DNA of 35,756 nt from Ideonella sp. A 288 (lineage in GTDB: Bacteria > Pseudomonadota > Gammaproteobacteria > Burkholderiales > Burkholderiaceae_C). The notes beneath the pieces were generated by a model. It worked only from the letters and a program-made list of their open reading frames with translations. It was not told the DNA's origin and did no database searches. The position numbers and the translations under genes are program-made. Within the stretch, counting starts at the first letter, position 1, and each line of letters starts with the position of its first letter. Location: contig NZ_MWLO01000077.1 in the NCBI RefSeq assembly GCF_002198735.1, positions 1 to 35,756 of the forward strand, written 5' to 3'. Below, piece by piece: positions 9,619 to 17,481 of the stretch.

Positions 9619-11457
9619 GTGCGACCCACCAACGTGGGCGACCCGGAATATTTCCACAAGGTCGTCGATTGCCAATGGGCGTGTCCCGCCCACACCCCCG
9701 TCCCCGAATACATCCGACTGATCGCGCAGGGTCGCTACGCCGACGCCTACATGGTCAACTGGGTGTCGAATGTGTTCCCCGGCGTGCTCGGTCGAACCTG
9801 CGACCGGCCTTGCGAGCCGGCCTGCCGCCGCAGCCGCGTCGAGGAAGAGAACACGGCCAAGCCGGAGCCCGTGGCCATCTGCCGCCTCAAGCGCGTGGCG
9901 GCCGACCACAAGGGCGATGGCATCCGCGCCATGATGCCGAAGCCGCTGCCGCGCAACGGCAAGCGCGTGGCCTGCGTCGGCGCGGGGCCGTCGTCGCTCA
10001 CGGTGGCGCGCGACCTGGCCTCGCAGGGCTACGCGGTCACGGTGTTCGACGGCGAGGCCAAGGCCGGCGGCTTCATCCGCAGCCAGATCCCGCGCTTCCG
10101 CCTGCCCGAGAGCGTCATCGACGAGGAGTGCGACCACATCCTCGACCTGGGCGTCGAGTTCCGCTCGGGCCAGCGCATCGAGTCGATGAAGGCGCTGATG
10201 GCCGAGGGCTGGGACGCGGTGTTCGTCGGCTGCGGCGCCCCGCGCGGGCGCGACCTCGACGTGCCGGGCCGCCAGGAGGCCGCGGCCGACATCCACATCG
10301 GCATCGACTGGCTGGCCTCGGTGTCCTTCGGCCACGTCACCAGCGTGAAGAAGCGCGTCATCGTGCTCGGCGGCGGCAACACCGCGATGGACTGCTGCCG
10401 CTCTGCGCGCCGCCTGGGTGCCGACGACGTGAAGGTCATCGTGCGCTCGGGCTTCGACGAGATGAAGGCCTCGCCCTGGGAGAAGGAAGACGCCCAGCAC
10501 GAGGGCATCCCCATCATCAACTGCCATGTGCCCAAGGCCTGCCTGCTGGAAGACGGCAAGCTGGTAGGCATGAGCTTCCAGGTCGTCACCCCGGTCTACG
10601 ACGACAAGGGGCGCCGCACGCTGGTGCCCACCGGGGAGACGGACGTGGTGTTCGAGTGCGACGAGGTGCTGGTGGCCATCGGCCAGGAGAACGCCTTCCC
10701 CTGGATCGAGTCCGACTGCGGCATCGCCTTCGACAAGTGGGGCCTGCCCAAGCTCGATGCGAAGTCGCTTCAGTCCACCGTGCCGAACGTGTTCTTCGGC
10801 GGCGACGCGGCCTTCGGCCCCAAGAACATCATCACCGCCGTGGCCCATGGCCACGAGGCCGCGGTGTCGATCGATCGCCTGCTGCACGGCGAGGCCGTCT
10901 CGCAGCGGCCGCCGCCGCACGTGAACCTCGTCTCGCAGAAGATGGGCATCCACGAGTGGAGCTACGACAACGACATCTCCAACGACATGCGCAACAAGGT
11001 GCCCTGGGCCAAGGCCGAGATGGCGCTGGCCAGCATCCGCGTCGAGGTCGAACTCGGCTTCGACGCCGCCACCGCCTTCAAGGAGGCCGAGCGCTGCCTG
11101 AACTGCGACGTGCAGACCGTGTTCAACGACCGCCTGTGCATCGAGTGCGACGCCTGTGTCGACATCTGCCCGATGGACTGCATCACCTTCACCGCCAACG
11201 GTGAAGAGGACGACCTGCGCGGCCGTCTCAAGGCGCCGGCCACGCACACCGACCAGGCGCTGTATGTCAGTCATGCCTTGAAGACACTGCGCGTGATGGT
11301 CAAGGACGAGGACGTGTGCCTGCACTGCGGCCTGTGCGCCGAGCGCTGCCCCACCGGGGCCTGGGACATGCAGAAGTTCCTGCTGCTCACGACCAAGGCG
11401 GGCCCGTCCTGCCGAGACTCCAAGCCCACCGCAGCCCGAGTGGAGACCACAGCATGA
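9619..11457 (+). CDS. korC: FAD/NAD(P)-binding Fe-S oxidoreductase, KorC-type electron-transfer subunit
   Basis: This 612-aa protein has a GltD-like body. An N-terminal Cys-rich Fe-S domain (CQWACP, TCDRPCEPAC) comes first. It is followed by an FAD-binding Rossmann motif VGAGPSSL (G121-P124) and an NAD(P)-binding motif VLGGGNTAMD (G251-G253). At the C-terminus is a two-cluster ferredoxin domain with CIECDACVDICP (C507, C510, C513, C517) and CLHCGLCAERCP (C567, C570, C573, C577). This matches the gamma subunit of the 2-oxoglutarate:NADP+ oxidoreductase of Azoarcus evansii and korC of Thauera, which carries electrons between the oxidoreductase and NADP. The start is GTG 9619 with TGGAGA upstream. 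The stop overlaps korA as ATGA. Automatic annotation may call it glutamate synthase small chain, but no large chain is nearby. Confidence 0.8.
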   Translation: MRPTNVGDPEYFHKVVDCQWACPAHTPVPEYIRLIAQGRYADAYMVNWVSNVFPGVLGRTCDRPCEPACRRSRVEEENTAKPEPVAICRLKRVAADHKGDGIRAMMPKPLPRNGKRVACVGAGPSSLTVARDLASQGYAVTVFDGEAKAGGFIRSQIPRFRLPESVIDEECDHILDLGVEFRSGQRIESMKALMAEGWDAVFVGCGAPRGRDLDVPGRQEAAADIHIGIDWLASVSFGHVTSVKKRVIVLGGGNTAMDCCRSARRLGADDVKVIVRSGFDEMKASPWEKEDAQHEGIPIINCHVPKACLLEDGKLVGMSFQVVTPVYDDKGRRTLVPTGETDVVFECDEVLVAIGQENAFPWIESDCGIAFDKWGLPKLDAKSLQSTVPNVFFGGDAAFGPKNIITAVAHGHEAAVSIDRLLHGEAVSQRPPPHVNLVSQKMGIHEWSYDNDISNDMRNKVPWAKAEMALASIRVEVELGFDAATAFKEAERCLNCDVQTVFNDRLCIECDACVDICPMDCITFTANGEEDDLRGRLKAPATHTDQALYVSHALKTLRVMVKDEDVCLHCGLCAERCPTGAWDMQKFLLLTTKAGPSCRDSKPTAARVETTA

Positions 11458-13295
11458 AGCGCCTCGAAGCCGTCAACGACTTCGTCATCAAGTTCGCAAA
11501 CGTCAACGGTTCGGGCTCGGCCTCGGCCAACGAGTTGTTCGCCAAGGCGGTGATGCGCATGGGCGTGCCCGTCAGCCCGCGCAACATCTTCCCCAGCAAC
11601 ATCCAGGGCATGCCCACCTGGTACGAGGCGCGGGTGTGCGAGAAGGGCTACCACGGCCGCCGCGGCGGCGTCGACATGATGGTGGCGATGAACCCGCAGA
11701 CCTGGGCCACCGACGTGGCCGAGGTCGAGCCCGGCGGCTACCTGCTGTACGACAGCACGCGGCCGCTGCCGGCGTCGAGTTTCCGGCCCGACGTGCAGGT
11801 GATCGGCGTGCCGCTCACGGCCATCGCCAACGACGCCTACACCGACCCGCGCCAGCGCCAGCTGTTCAAGAACATCATCTACGTCGGCGCGCTGTCGGTG
11901 CTGCTCGACATGGACCCGGCCGTGTTCGAGAAGCTGTTCGCCGAGCAGTATCGCGGCAAGGAACGCCTGCTCGACGCCAACCTGCAGGCGCTGAACCTGG
12001 GCCGACGCTACGTCGAGGAGCACCTGGCCTTCCCGCTCGGCCTGCGCGTGCGTCGTGCCGACAACGTGGGCGACCAGATCTTCACCGACGGCAACAGTGC
12101 TGCCGCGCTGGGCTGCATCTACGGCGGCGCCACCGTGGCCGCGTGGTATCCGATCACGCCCTCGTCGTCGGTGCCCGAGGCCTTCCAGAAGTACTGCGAC
12201 AAGTTCCGCATCGACCCTGCCACCGGCCAGCACCGCTTCGCCATCGTGCAGGCCGAAGACGAACTGGCCTCGATCGGCATGGTCGTCGGCGCGGGCTGGA
12301 ATGGCGCGCGTGCCTTCACCGCCACGTCGGGCCCGGGCATCTCGCTGATGTCCGAGTTCATCGGCCTGGCCTACTTTGCCGAGATACCGGTCACCATCAT
12401 CGACGTGCAGCGTGGCGGGCCGTCCACCGGCATGCCCACGCGCACTCAGCAGTCCGATCTGCTGTCCTGCGCCTATGCCTCGCATGGCGACACCAAGCAC
12501 GTGATGCTGCTGCCGCAAGACCCGTACGAATGCTTCGAGCACTCTGCCGCGGCGCTCGACCTGGCCGACCGCCTGCAGACGCCGATCTTCGTCATGACCG
12601 ATCTGGACATCGGCATGAACCAGCGCCTGTGCAAGCCCTTCGTCTGGGACGATTCGCGCAGCTACGACCGCGGCAAGGTGATGACCGCCGAAGAGCTGGA
12701 AGCCGGCAAGGACTTCGGCCGCTACAAGGACGTGGACGGCGACGGCATCCCCTGGCGCACGCTGCCGGGCACGCACCCGAGCAAGGGCAGCTTCTTCACG
12801 CGGGGCACCACCCGCGATGCCTATGCTCGCTACTCCGAACGCGGCCCCGACTACATCTACAACATGGAGCGGCTGCTGAAGAAGTTCAGGACGGCCGCCG
12901 ACCTGGTGCCGCAGCCTCTGGTGCGCCAGGCCAGCGCGCCCACGCGCCACGGCGTCATCTACTTCGGCTCCACCAGCCCGGCCATGCGCGAGGCGCTGGA
13001 TGTGCTGGAGGCGGACGGCGTGCATGTCGACGCGATGCGCCTGCGGGCCTTCCCGTTCCCGCAGTCGGTGCCCGACTTCATCGCCGCACACGACCAGGTG
13101 TTCGTGGTGGAGCAGAACCGCGATGGACAGATGCAGTCGCTGCTGGTCAATGAACTCGGCGTCGATCCGGCCCGCCTGCCCAAGGTGTTGCATTACGACG
13201 GCACGCCGATCACCGCCCGATTCATCGCCGGGGCGATCCGCACGGCGCTGGGCCTGGACAAGGTCGAACAGAACACGCAGAAGGAGGCCGCATGA
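11454..13295 (+). CDS. korA: 2-oxoacid:acceptor oxidoreductase alpha subunit (gamma-alpha fusion), KorA-type
   Basis: The 613-aa subunit has an N-terminal gamma domain (about residues 1-190, with ANVNGSGSASAN and SNIQGMPTWYE) followed by the alpha pyrimidine-binding domain (about 210-420, with the family motif YPITPSSS at Y232). A C-terminal domain (about 480-600) matches the PFOR domain II/transketolase C-type fold. It works with KorB to oxidatively decarboxylate a 2-oxoacid to its acyl-CoA, or to run in reverse. The start ATG overlaps the korC stop and the stop overlaps the korB start, both as ATGA, so the three are a translationally coupled unit. Similarity in plan to KorA of Thauera/Azoarcus suggests 2-oxoglutarate as substrate; this is inferred. 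Confidence 0.85.
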   Translation: MKRLEAVNDFVIKFANVNGSGSASANELFAKAVMRMGVPVSPRNIFPSNIQGMPTWYEARVCEKGYHGRRGGVDMMVAMNPQTWATDVAEVEPGGYLLYDSTRPLPASSFRPDVQVIGVPLTAIANDAYTDPRQRQLFKNIIYVGALSVLLDMDPAVFEKLFAEQYRGKERLLDANLQALNLGRRYVEEHLAFPLGLRVRRADNVGDQIFTDGNSAAALGCIYGGATVAAWYPITPSSSVPEAFQKYCDKFRIDPATGQHRFAIVQAEDELASIGMVVGAGWNGARAFTATSGPGISLMSEFIGLAYFAEIPVTIIDVQRGGPSTGMPTRTQQSDLLSCAYASHGDTKHVMLLPQDPYECFEHSAAALDLADRLQTPIFVMTDLDIGMNQRLCKPFVWDDSRSYDRGKVMTAEELEAGKDFGRYKDVDGDGIPWRTLPGTHPSKGSFFTRGTTRDAYARYSERGPDYIYNMERLLKKFRTAADLVPQPLVRQASAPTRHGVIYFGSTSPAMREALDVLEADGVHVDAMRLRAFPFPQSVPDFIAAHDQVFVVEQNRDGQMQSLLVNELGVDPARLPKVLHYDGTPITARFIAGAIRTALGLDKVEQNTQKEAA

Positions 13296-14347
13296 CCTTC
13301 ATCACCAAGCCCAGGCTGCACCACCCGACCCTGCACACCAACAAGGTCGGCTACACGCGCCGCGACTACGAGGGCCGCATCTCGACGCTGTGCGCGGGCT
13401 GCGGGCACGACAGCATCTCGGCGGCGATCATCCAGGCCTGCTGGGAACTCGACATCGAGCCGCACCGCGTGGCCAAGCTGTCGGGCATCGGCTGCAGTTC
13501 CAAGACGCCCGATTACTTTCTTGGTGCGTCGCACGGCTTCAACACGGTGCACGGGCGCATGCCTTCGGTGCTGACCGGGGCCAACCTGGCCAACCGCTCG
13601 CTGCTGTACCTGGGCGTGTCGGGCGACGGCGATTCGGCCTCGATCGGGCTCGGACAGTTCGCCAACGCGATGCGCCGCGGCGTGCGCATGGCCTACATCG
13701 TCGAGAACAACGGCGTCTACGGTCTCACCAAGGGGCAGTTCTCGGCCACGGCCGATCTCGGATCGAAGAGCAAGAAGGGCGTGGTCAACAGCGACAGCCC
13801 CGTCGACCTGGTGGGCCTGGCGCTGCAACTGGGTGCCACCTTCGTCGCGCGCAGCTTCTCGGGCGACAAGGAGCAGCTGGTGCCCTTGATCAAGGGCGCC
13901 ATGGCGCATGGCGGCGCGGCGTTCATCGACGTCATCAGCCCCTGCGTCACCTTCAACAACCACAGTGGCAGCACCAAGAGCTACGACTACGTGCGCCACC
14001 ACAACGAGGCGGTCAGCCGCATCGATTTCATGACACCGGGCTCGGAGGTCACCGCCACCTATGCGCCCGGCGAGGTGGTCGAGGTGCCGCAGCACGACGG
14101 CACCATGCTCCGCCTGCGCAAGCTGCACGCCGACTACGACCCCACCGACCGCTACGCCGCGATGAACTACATGCAGAAGCATGGCGAGCGGGGCGAGGTG
14201 GTCACGGGCTTGCTTTACCTGGATTCCTTGGCCACCGACCTGCACACTTCGCTCAACACCTGCGCCGCGCCGCTCAACAGCCTGGGCCTGGCGCAGTTGT
14301 GCCCCGGTTCGTCGGTGCTGGACAAGGTCAACGCGGCCCTGCGCTGA
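13292..14347 (+). CDS. korB: 2-oxoacid:acceptor oxidoreductase beta subunit (TPP and [4Fe-4S]), KorB-type
   Basis: The 351-aa catalytic subunit binds thiamine pyrophosphate and one [4Fe-4S] cluster. The TPP/Mg motif starts at GDGD (residues 111-114) and continues to ENNGVYGLTKGQ (about 138-149). The four cluster cysteines expected for this family are present: CAGC (C34, C37), GIGCS (C68) and ISPC (C218). The segment after the TPP motif (FSATADLGSKSKKG) differs from the usual SPTT form and from the second beta subunit in this window, so the two enzymes probably differ in partner or substrate. It is coupled to korA by a 4-nt overlap, and the CBS gene follows after 45 nt. Confidence 0.88.
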   Translation: MTFITKPRLHHPTLHTNKVGYTRRDYEGRISTLCAGCGHDSISAAIIQACWELDIEPHRVAKLSGIGCSSKTPDYFLGASHGFNTVHGRMPSVLTGANLANRSLLYLGVSGDGDSASIGLGQFANAMRRGVRMAYIVENNGVYGLTKGQFSATADLGSKSKKGVVNSDSPVDLVGLALQLGATFVARSFSGDKEQLVPLIKGAMAHGGAAFIDVISPCVTFNNHSGSTKSYDYVRHHNEAVSRIDFMTPGSEVTATYAPGEVVEVPQHDGTMLRLRKLHADYDPTDRYAAMNYMQKHGERGEVVTGLLYLDSLATDLHTSLNTCAAPLNSLGLAQLCPGSSVLDKVNAALR

Positions 14348-14392
14348 CGGCGCAGCGGGCCGTCCTCACGACATCTGGAAAGGAGCCACACC

Positions 14393-14836
14393 ATGCCCGA
14401 ACGCACCGTTTTTCAGGCGATGTCCATGCGCCGAGTCATCAGCCTGGCGCCGTCGGCTTCGGTTCATGAGGCCGCCTGCGTGATGACGCGCGCCAATTGC
14501 AGCAGCGTGCTGGTCATCGAGCATGGCGCCAGCACCATGCTGGGCATCGTGACAGAGCGCGACATGACCACGCGCGTGGTGGCCAAGGCACTCGATCCGC
14601 TCAAGACACCGGTGTCCTCGGTCATGACCGCCGACCCGGATTCCGTGACCCCCGAAACCAAGGTGGCCGATGCCGTGCTGGTGATGATCGAAAGGGGCTT
14701 TCGGCACCTGCCGGTCGTGGCCGCCAGCGGCAGGTTGCTGGGCGTGTTCTCGGTGCGCGACGCCTTGCCCCGCGAGGTGAACACCGCCTATGGGCTGTCC
14801 GAGTTCAACGAGCAGGTGAACGACGCGCTGGGTTGA
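14393..14836 (+). CDS. CBS-pair domain protein
   Basis: The 147-aa protein consists of two CBS motifs (about residues 8-65 and 75-130) and little else. The typical GIVTERD (around residue 51) and GVFSVRD (around 116) strands end the two repeats. CBS pairs bind adenine nucleotides or related ligands and act as energy or redox sensors. A very strong ribosome site AAAGGAG (14379-14385) lies 7 nt before the ATG, so it may be made at higher level than its neighbours. Its position as last gene of the korCAB run suggests that it regulates the oxidoreductase or reports nucleotide state, but no partner domain is fused to show this. A hairpin without T-run follows. Confidence 0.85.
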   Translation: MPERTVFQAMSMRRVISLAPSASVHEAACVMTRANCSSVLVIEHGASTMLGIVTERDMTTRVVAKALDPLKTPVSSVMTADPDSVTPETKVADAVLVMIERGFRHLPVVAASGRLLGVFSVRDALPREVNTAYGLSEFNEQVNDALG

Positions 14837-14842
14837 GGGGCG

Positions 14843-14860
14843 GGCGCCCTTCGGGGCGCC
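14843..14860 (+). other. GC hairpin with TTCG tetraloop after the CBS gene
   Basis: GGCGCCC-TTCG-GGGCGCC is a stable 7-bp stem 6 nt after the stop codon. The downstream sequence GATCGATCT lacks a T-run, so termination here would be incomplete or Rho-dependent. It separates the korCAB-CBS genes from the nfnAB genes. Confidence 0.45.
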
Positions 14861-14930
14861 GATCGATCTGGCGTCCGCGCGCCCTGCGCGACGCCACGGA
14901 CGCCCTGAATTGGCGCACCGGATTCCCTCT

Positions 14931-14950
14931 CGCTTGACTTGCCGCAAGCG
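14931..14950. promoter_or_regulatory. Operator-like inverted repeat upstream of nfnA
   Basis: CGCTTG and CAAGCG are inverted around an 8-nt centre, and a nested CTTG-CCG-CAAG dyad overlaps. TTGACT (14934-14939), a possible -35 box, lies inside the left arm, but no -10 stands at a normal distance. The element sits in the 237-bp gap between the two halves of the redox island. Confidence 0.35.
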
Positions 14951-14976
14951 TCGACGGGCGGGGCTCGTTAGTCTGT

Positions 14977-14986
14977 GTGTCGACAC
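14977..14986. promoter_or_regulatory. 10-bp perfect palindrome upstream of nfnA
   Basis: GTGTCGACAC begins just downstream of TAGTCT (14969-14974), a sequence that resembles the TAGACT -10 box of the korC promoter. A repressor bound here would cover a start site. The -35 region is poor, so the promoter itself is uncertain. Confidence 0.35.
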
Positions 14987-15073
14987 TGATCACGCGGCTT
15001 CCGGCCCATGCGTGACTTCCCGCGCCAAGGCGAGCAGCCACGTCGACGGAGAACCGCAACCCAAGAGGTTGCC

Positions 15074-15934
15074 ATGCTCAATTTCGAGATCGTCACGCGC
15101 ACGGATTTCTCCGACGTCACCTACCTGCTCGAGATCCGCCACCCGCTGATGGCCAAGGCCGCCAGGCCGGGGCAGTTCGTGATCGTGATGGAGCATGAGC
15201 ACGGCGAGCGCATCCCGCTGACCATCGCCGATTTCGACCGCGACAAGGGCACCGTCACGCTGGTCATCCAGGCCGTGGGCAAGACCACCCGCGAGATGCA
15301 GCAGAACTGCCAGGTCGGCACGCACCTGCACGCCATGGTGGGGCCGATGGGCGTCCCCAGCCACATCGGTCAGGCCCGAAAGGTGGTCTGCGTGGGCGGC
15401 GGCCTCGGTGTGGCGCCCATCTTTCCGCAGGCGCGCGCCTACAAGGAAAGTGGCGCCTACGTCATTGGCGTGCTGGGCTTCCGCAACAAGTCGCTGATGT
15501 TCTGGGACGACAAGTTCCGCGCCTGCTGCGACGAGCTGATCGTCTGCACCGACGACGGCTCGGCCGGCATCCAGGGCCTGGTGACCGAGGGCATCCGGCA
15601 GGCCATTGCCAGGCATCCCGACATCGACGAGGTGGTGGCCATCGGCCCGCCGATCATGATGAAGGGCTGCGCCGAGGCCACCCGCGCGCACGGCATCAAG
15701 ACCATGGTCAGCCTGAACCCGGTGATGGTCGACGGCACCGGCATGTGCGGCGGCTGCCGCGTGAAGATCGGCGAGCAGATCAAGTTCGCCTGCGTCGACG
15801 GGCCCGATTTCGACGGCCACCAGGTCGACTTCGACGACCTCATGGCGCGCCTCGGTCGCTACAAGCCCACCGAGAAGGCTGCGCTGGAAAGCTGGAAGGA
15901 AAGCTGCCGCATCCGCGGTGGTGCCGGGCACTGA
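15074..15934 (+). CDS. nfnA: NfnA-type ferredoxin:NADP+ reductase subunit (FAD, [2Fe-2S])
   Basis: The 286-aa flavoprotein has an FAD-binding barrel at the N-terminus, an NAD(H)-binding Rossmann domain beginning VGGGLGVAPIFPQA (about residue 116) and a C-terminal [2Fe-2S] loop. The loop reads VDGTGMCGGCR...FACVDGP, giving C225, C228 and C240 with Asp220 nearby. This is the Asp plus three-Cys arrangement described for the Pyrococcus SudB/NfnI small subunit. Together with the next gene it forms NfnAB, the cytoplasmic enzyme that couples NADH and reduced ferredoxin to reduction of two NADP+. The ATG at 15074 with AGAGG upstream is preferred; an in-frame ATG exists at 15008. nfnB follows after 30 nt. 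Confidence 0.85.
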   Translation: MLNFEIVTRTDFSDVTYLLEIRHPLMAKAARPGQFVIVMEHEHGERIPLTIADFDRDKGTVTLVIQAVGKTTREMQQNCQVGTHLHAMVGPMGVPSHIGQARKVVCVGGGLGVAPIFPQARAYKESGAYVIGVLGFRNKSLMFWDDKFRACCDELIVCTDDGSAGIQGLVTEGIRQAIARHPDIDEVVAIGPPIMMKGCAEATRAHGIKTMVSLNPVMVDGTGMCGGCRVKIGEQIKFACVDGPDFDGHQVDFDDLMARLGRYKPTEKAALESWKESCRIRGGAGH

Positions 15935-15964
15935 CCCACCAGACCCCGCGACCAGGAGCCGACG

Positions 15965-17470
15965 ATGGCCAAGAAGAAGACGATCCGCACCATCCCGCAG
16001 GCCCGCACGGCCATGCCCGAGCAAAGCCCGCAGGCCCGCGTGAAGAACTTCGAGGAGGTGGCCTGCGGCTACCGGCTCGAGGACGCGTTGCTCGAGGCCC
16101 AGCGCTGCCTCGACTGCGCCGACCAGCCTTGCGTGCGCGGCTGCCCGGTGGGCATCGACATCCCCGGCTTCATCAAGAAGATCGAGGGCAAGAACTTCCA
16201 CGGCGCCTACGACGTCATCACCGACACCAACCTGCTGCCCTCGGTGTGCGGCCGCGTCTGCCCGCAGGAGAACCAGTGCGAGGGCGTGTGCACCGTGGGC
16301 GAAACCCTGGAGCCGGTGGCCATCGGCCGGCTCGAGCGCTTCGTCGGCGACATGGCCATTGCCGAGGGCTGGGCCAACGTGCCCTACATCGAGCGCAATC
16401 GCTTCAAGGTGGGCATCGTCGGCTCCGGCCCGGCCGGCATGGCCTGCGCGGCCGACATGGCCAAGGCCGGCTGCGAGGTCACGGTGTACGAGGCCTTCCA
16501 CGAGCCTGGCGGCGTGCTCAAGTACGGCATCCCCGATTTCCGCCTGCCCAACCGCGTGGTCGACGTCGAGATCGAGAAGCTCACCCGGCTGGGCATCCGC
16601 TTCGAGTGCAATACCCTGGTCGGGCGGCTGTTCACCGTCGAGCAGATGCTCGGCGAGATGGGCTTCCATGCGGTGTTCATCGGCACCGGCGCGGGCTACC
16701 CCAGCTTCATGGGCATCCCGGGTGAATCGCTGGGGGGCGTGCTGTCGGCCAACGAGTGGCTGACCCGCTGCAACCTGATGCGCGGGCGCGACTTTCCGAA
16801 CTTCGACACCCCGCTGCAGCCGGGCAAGCGAGTGGCCGTGATCGGTGCCGGCAACACGGCGATGGACGCGATGCGCGTGTCGCTGCGCGTCGGCGCCGAG
16901 AAGGTCTATTGCATCTACCGGCGCAGCGCGGCCGAGGCCCCGGCGCGCGCCGAGGAGATCCACCATGCGCAGCAGGAGGGCGTCGACTTCCAGTGGCTGA
17001 CCAGCCCGGTCGAACTGCTCGGCGACGCCGACCACAACGTGCGCGCGATGCGCTGCGAGCGCATGGCACTCGGCGAACCCGATGCCTCGGGACGGCGGCG
17101 TCCGGTGGCAGTACCGGGCAGCACGTTCGAGTTCGAATGCGACATGGTGGTGTTCGCGATCGGCACCAACGCCAACCCGATCCTGGGACAGACCTCGGGC
17201 CTGAAGCTCGACAAGCGTGGCTACATCGCCACGGATGCCAACCTGGCCACCTCGATCGCCGGCGTCTATGCCGGCGGCGACATCGTCACGGGCGCCGCCA
17301 CGGTGATCGAGGCCATGGGCGCCGGTCGCAAGGCGGCCCGCGGCATGAAGGCCCACCTGGGCCTGCGCGACACCGACTCGGTCTACCTTCACGACAGCGC
17401 CGACGCCGCCGATCGTCTCTTCGGCATCGACCGCCGTGAACGCGGATTCGCCCGCGTTCACCTGGCTTGA
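15965..17470 (+). CDS. nfnB: NfnB / GltA-like NADPH-dependent Fe-S flavoprotein
   Basis: The 501-aa protein has the GltD-type plan. The N-terminal Fe-S domain contains CLDCADQPCVRGCP (about residues 47-60) and SVCGRVCPQENQCEGVC. The FAD motif is GSGPAGM (about 152-158) and the NADPH motif is GAGNTAMD (about 296-303). The adjacent YRRSAAEAPAR shows arginines that usually hold the NADPH phosphate. Alone it could be called a glutamate synthase small subunit, but its pairing with nfnA, in the same order as in Thermotoga and clostridia, supports the large subunit of the electron-bifurcating transhydrogenase. Its ATG has AGGAG (15954-15958) 6 nt upstream. The next gene starts 11 nt after the stop. 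Confidence 0.85.
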   Translation: MAKKKTIRTIPQARTAMPEQSPQARVKNFEEVACGYRLEDALLEAQRCLDCADQPCVRGCPVGIDIPGFIKKIEGKNFHGAYDVITDTNLLPSVCGRVCPQENQCEGVCTVGETLEPVAIGRLERFVGDMAIAEGWANVPYIERNRFKVGIVGSGPAGMACAADMAKAGCEVTVYEAFHEPGGVLKYGIPDFRLPNRVVDVEIEKLTRLGIRFECNTLVGRLFTVEQMLGEMGFHAVFIGTGAGYPSFMGIPGESLGGVLSANEWLTRCNLMRGRDFPNFDTPLQPGKRVAVIGAGNTAMDAMRVSLRVGAEKVYCIYRRSAAEAPARAEEIHHAQQEGVDFQWLTSPVELLGDADHNVRAMRCERMALGEPDASGRRRPVAVPGSTFEFECDMVVFAIGTNANPILGQTSGLKLDKRGYIATDANLATSIAGVYAGGDIVTGAATVIEAMGAGRKAARGMKAHLGLRDTDSVYLHDSADAADRLFGIDRRERGFARVHLA

Positions 17471-17481
17471 GAGAACCCACC

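Noticed and set aside
9524-9721. A 65-aa plus-strand ORF before korC
   Set aside because: It overlaps the korC start in another frame, is Arg/Pro/Ser-rich and lacks a ribosome site. The korC GTG has TGGAGA in place.
9619-11457. Annotation as glutamate synthase small subunit
   Set aside because: The GltD-like core is real, but the C-terminal two-cluster ferredoxin domain and the coupling to korA/korB, with no gltB nearby, argue for an oxidoreductase electron-transfer subunit.
14990-17461. An 823-codon minus-strand frame across nfnA-nfnB
   Set aside because: It is antisense to two genes with full cofactor motifs. The product is His/Asp/Ala-rich without domain character.
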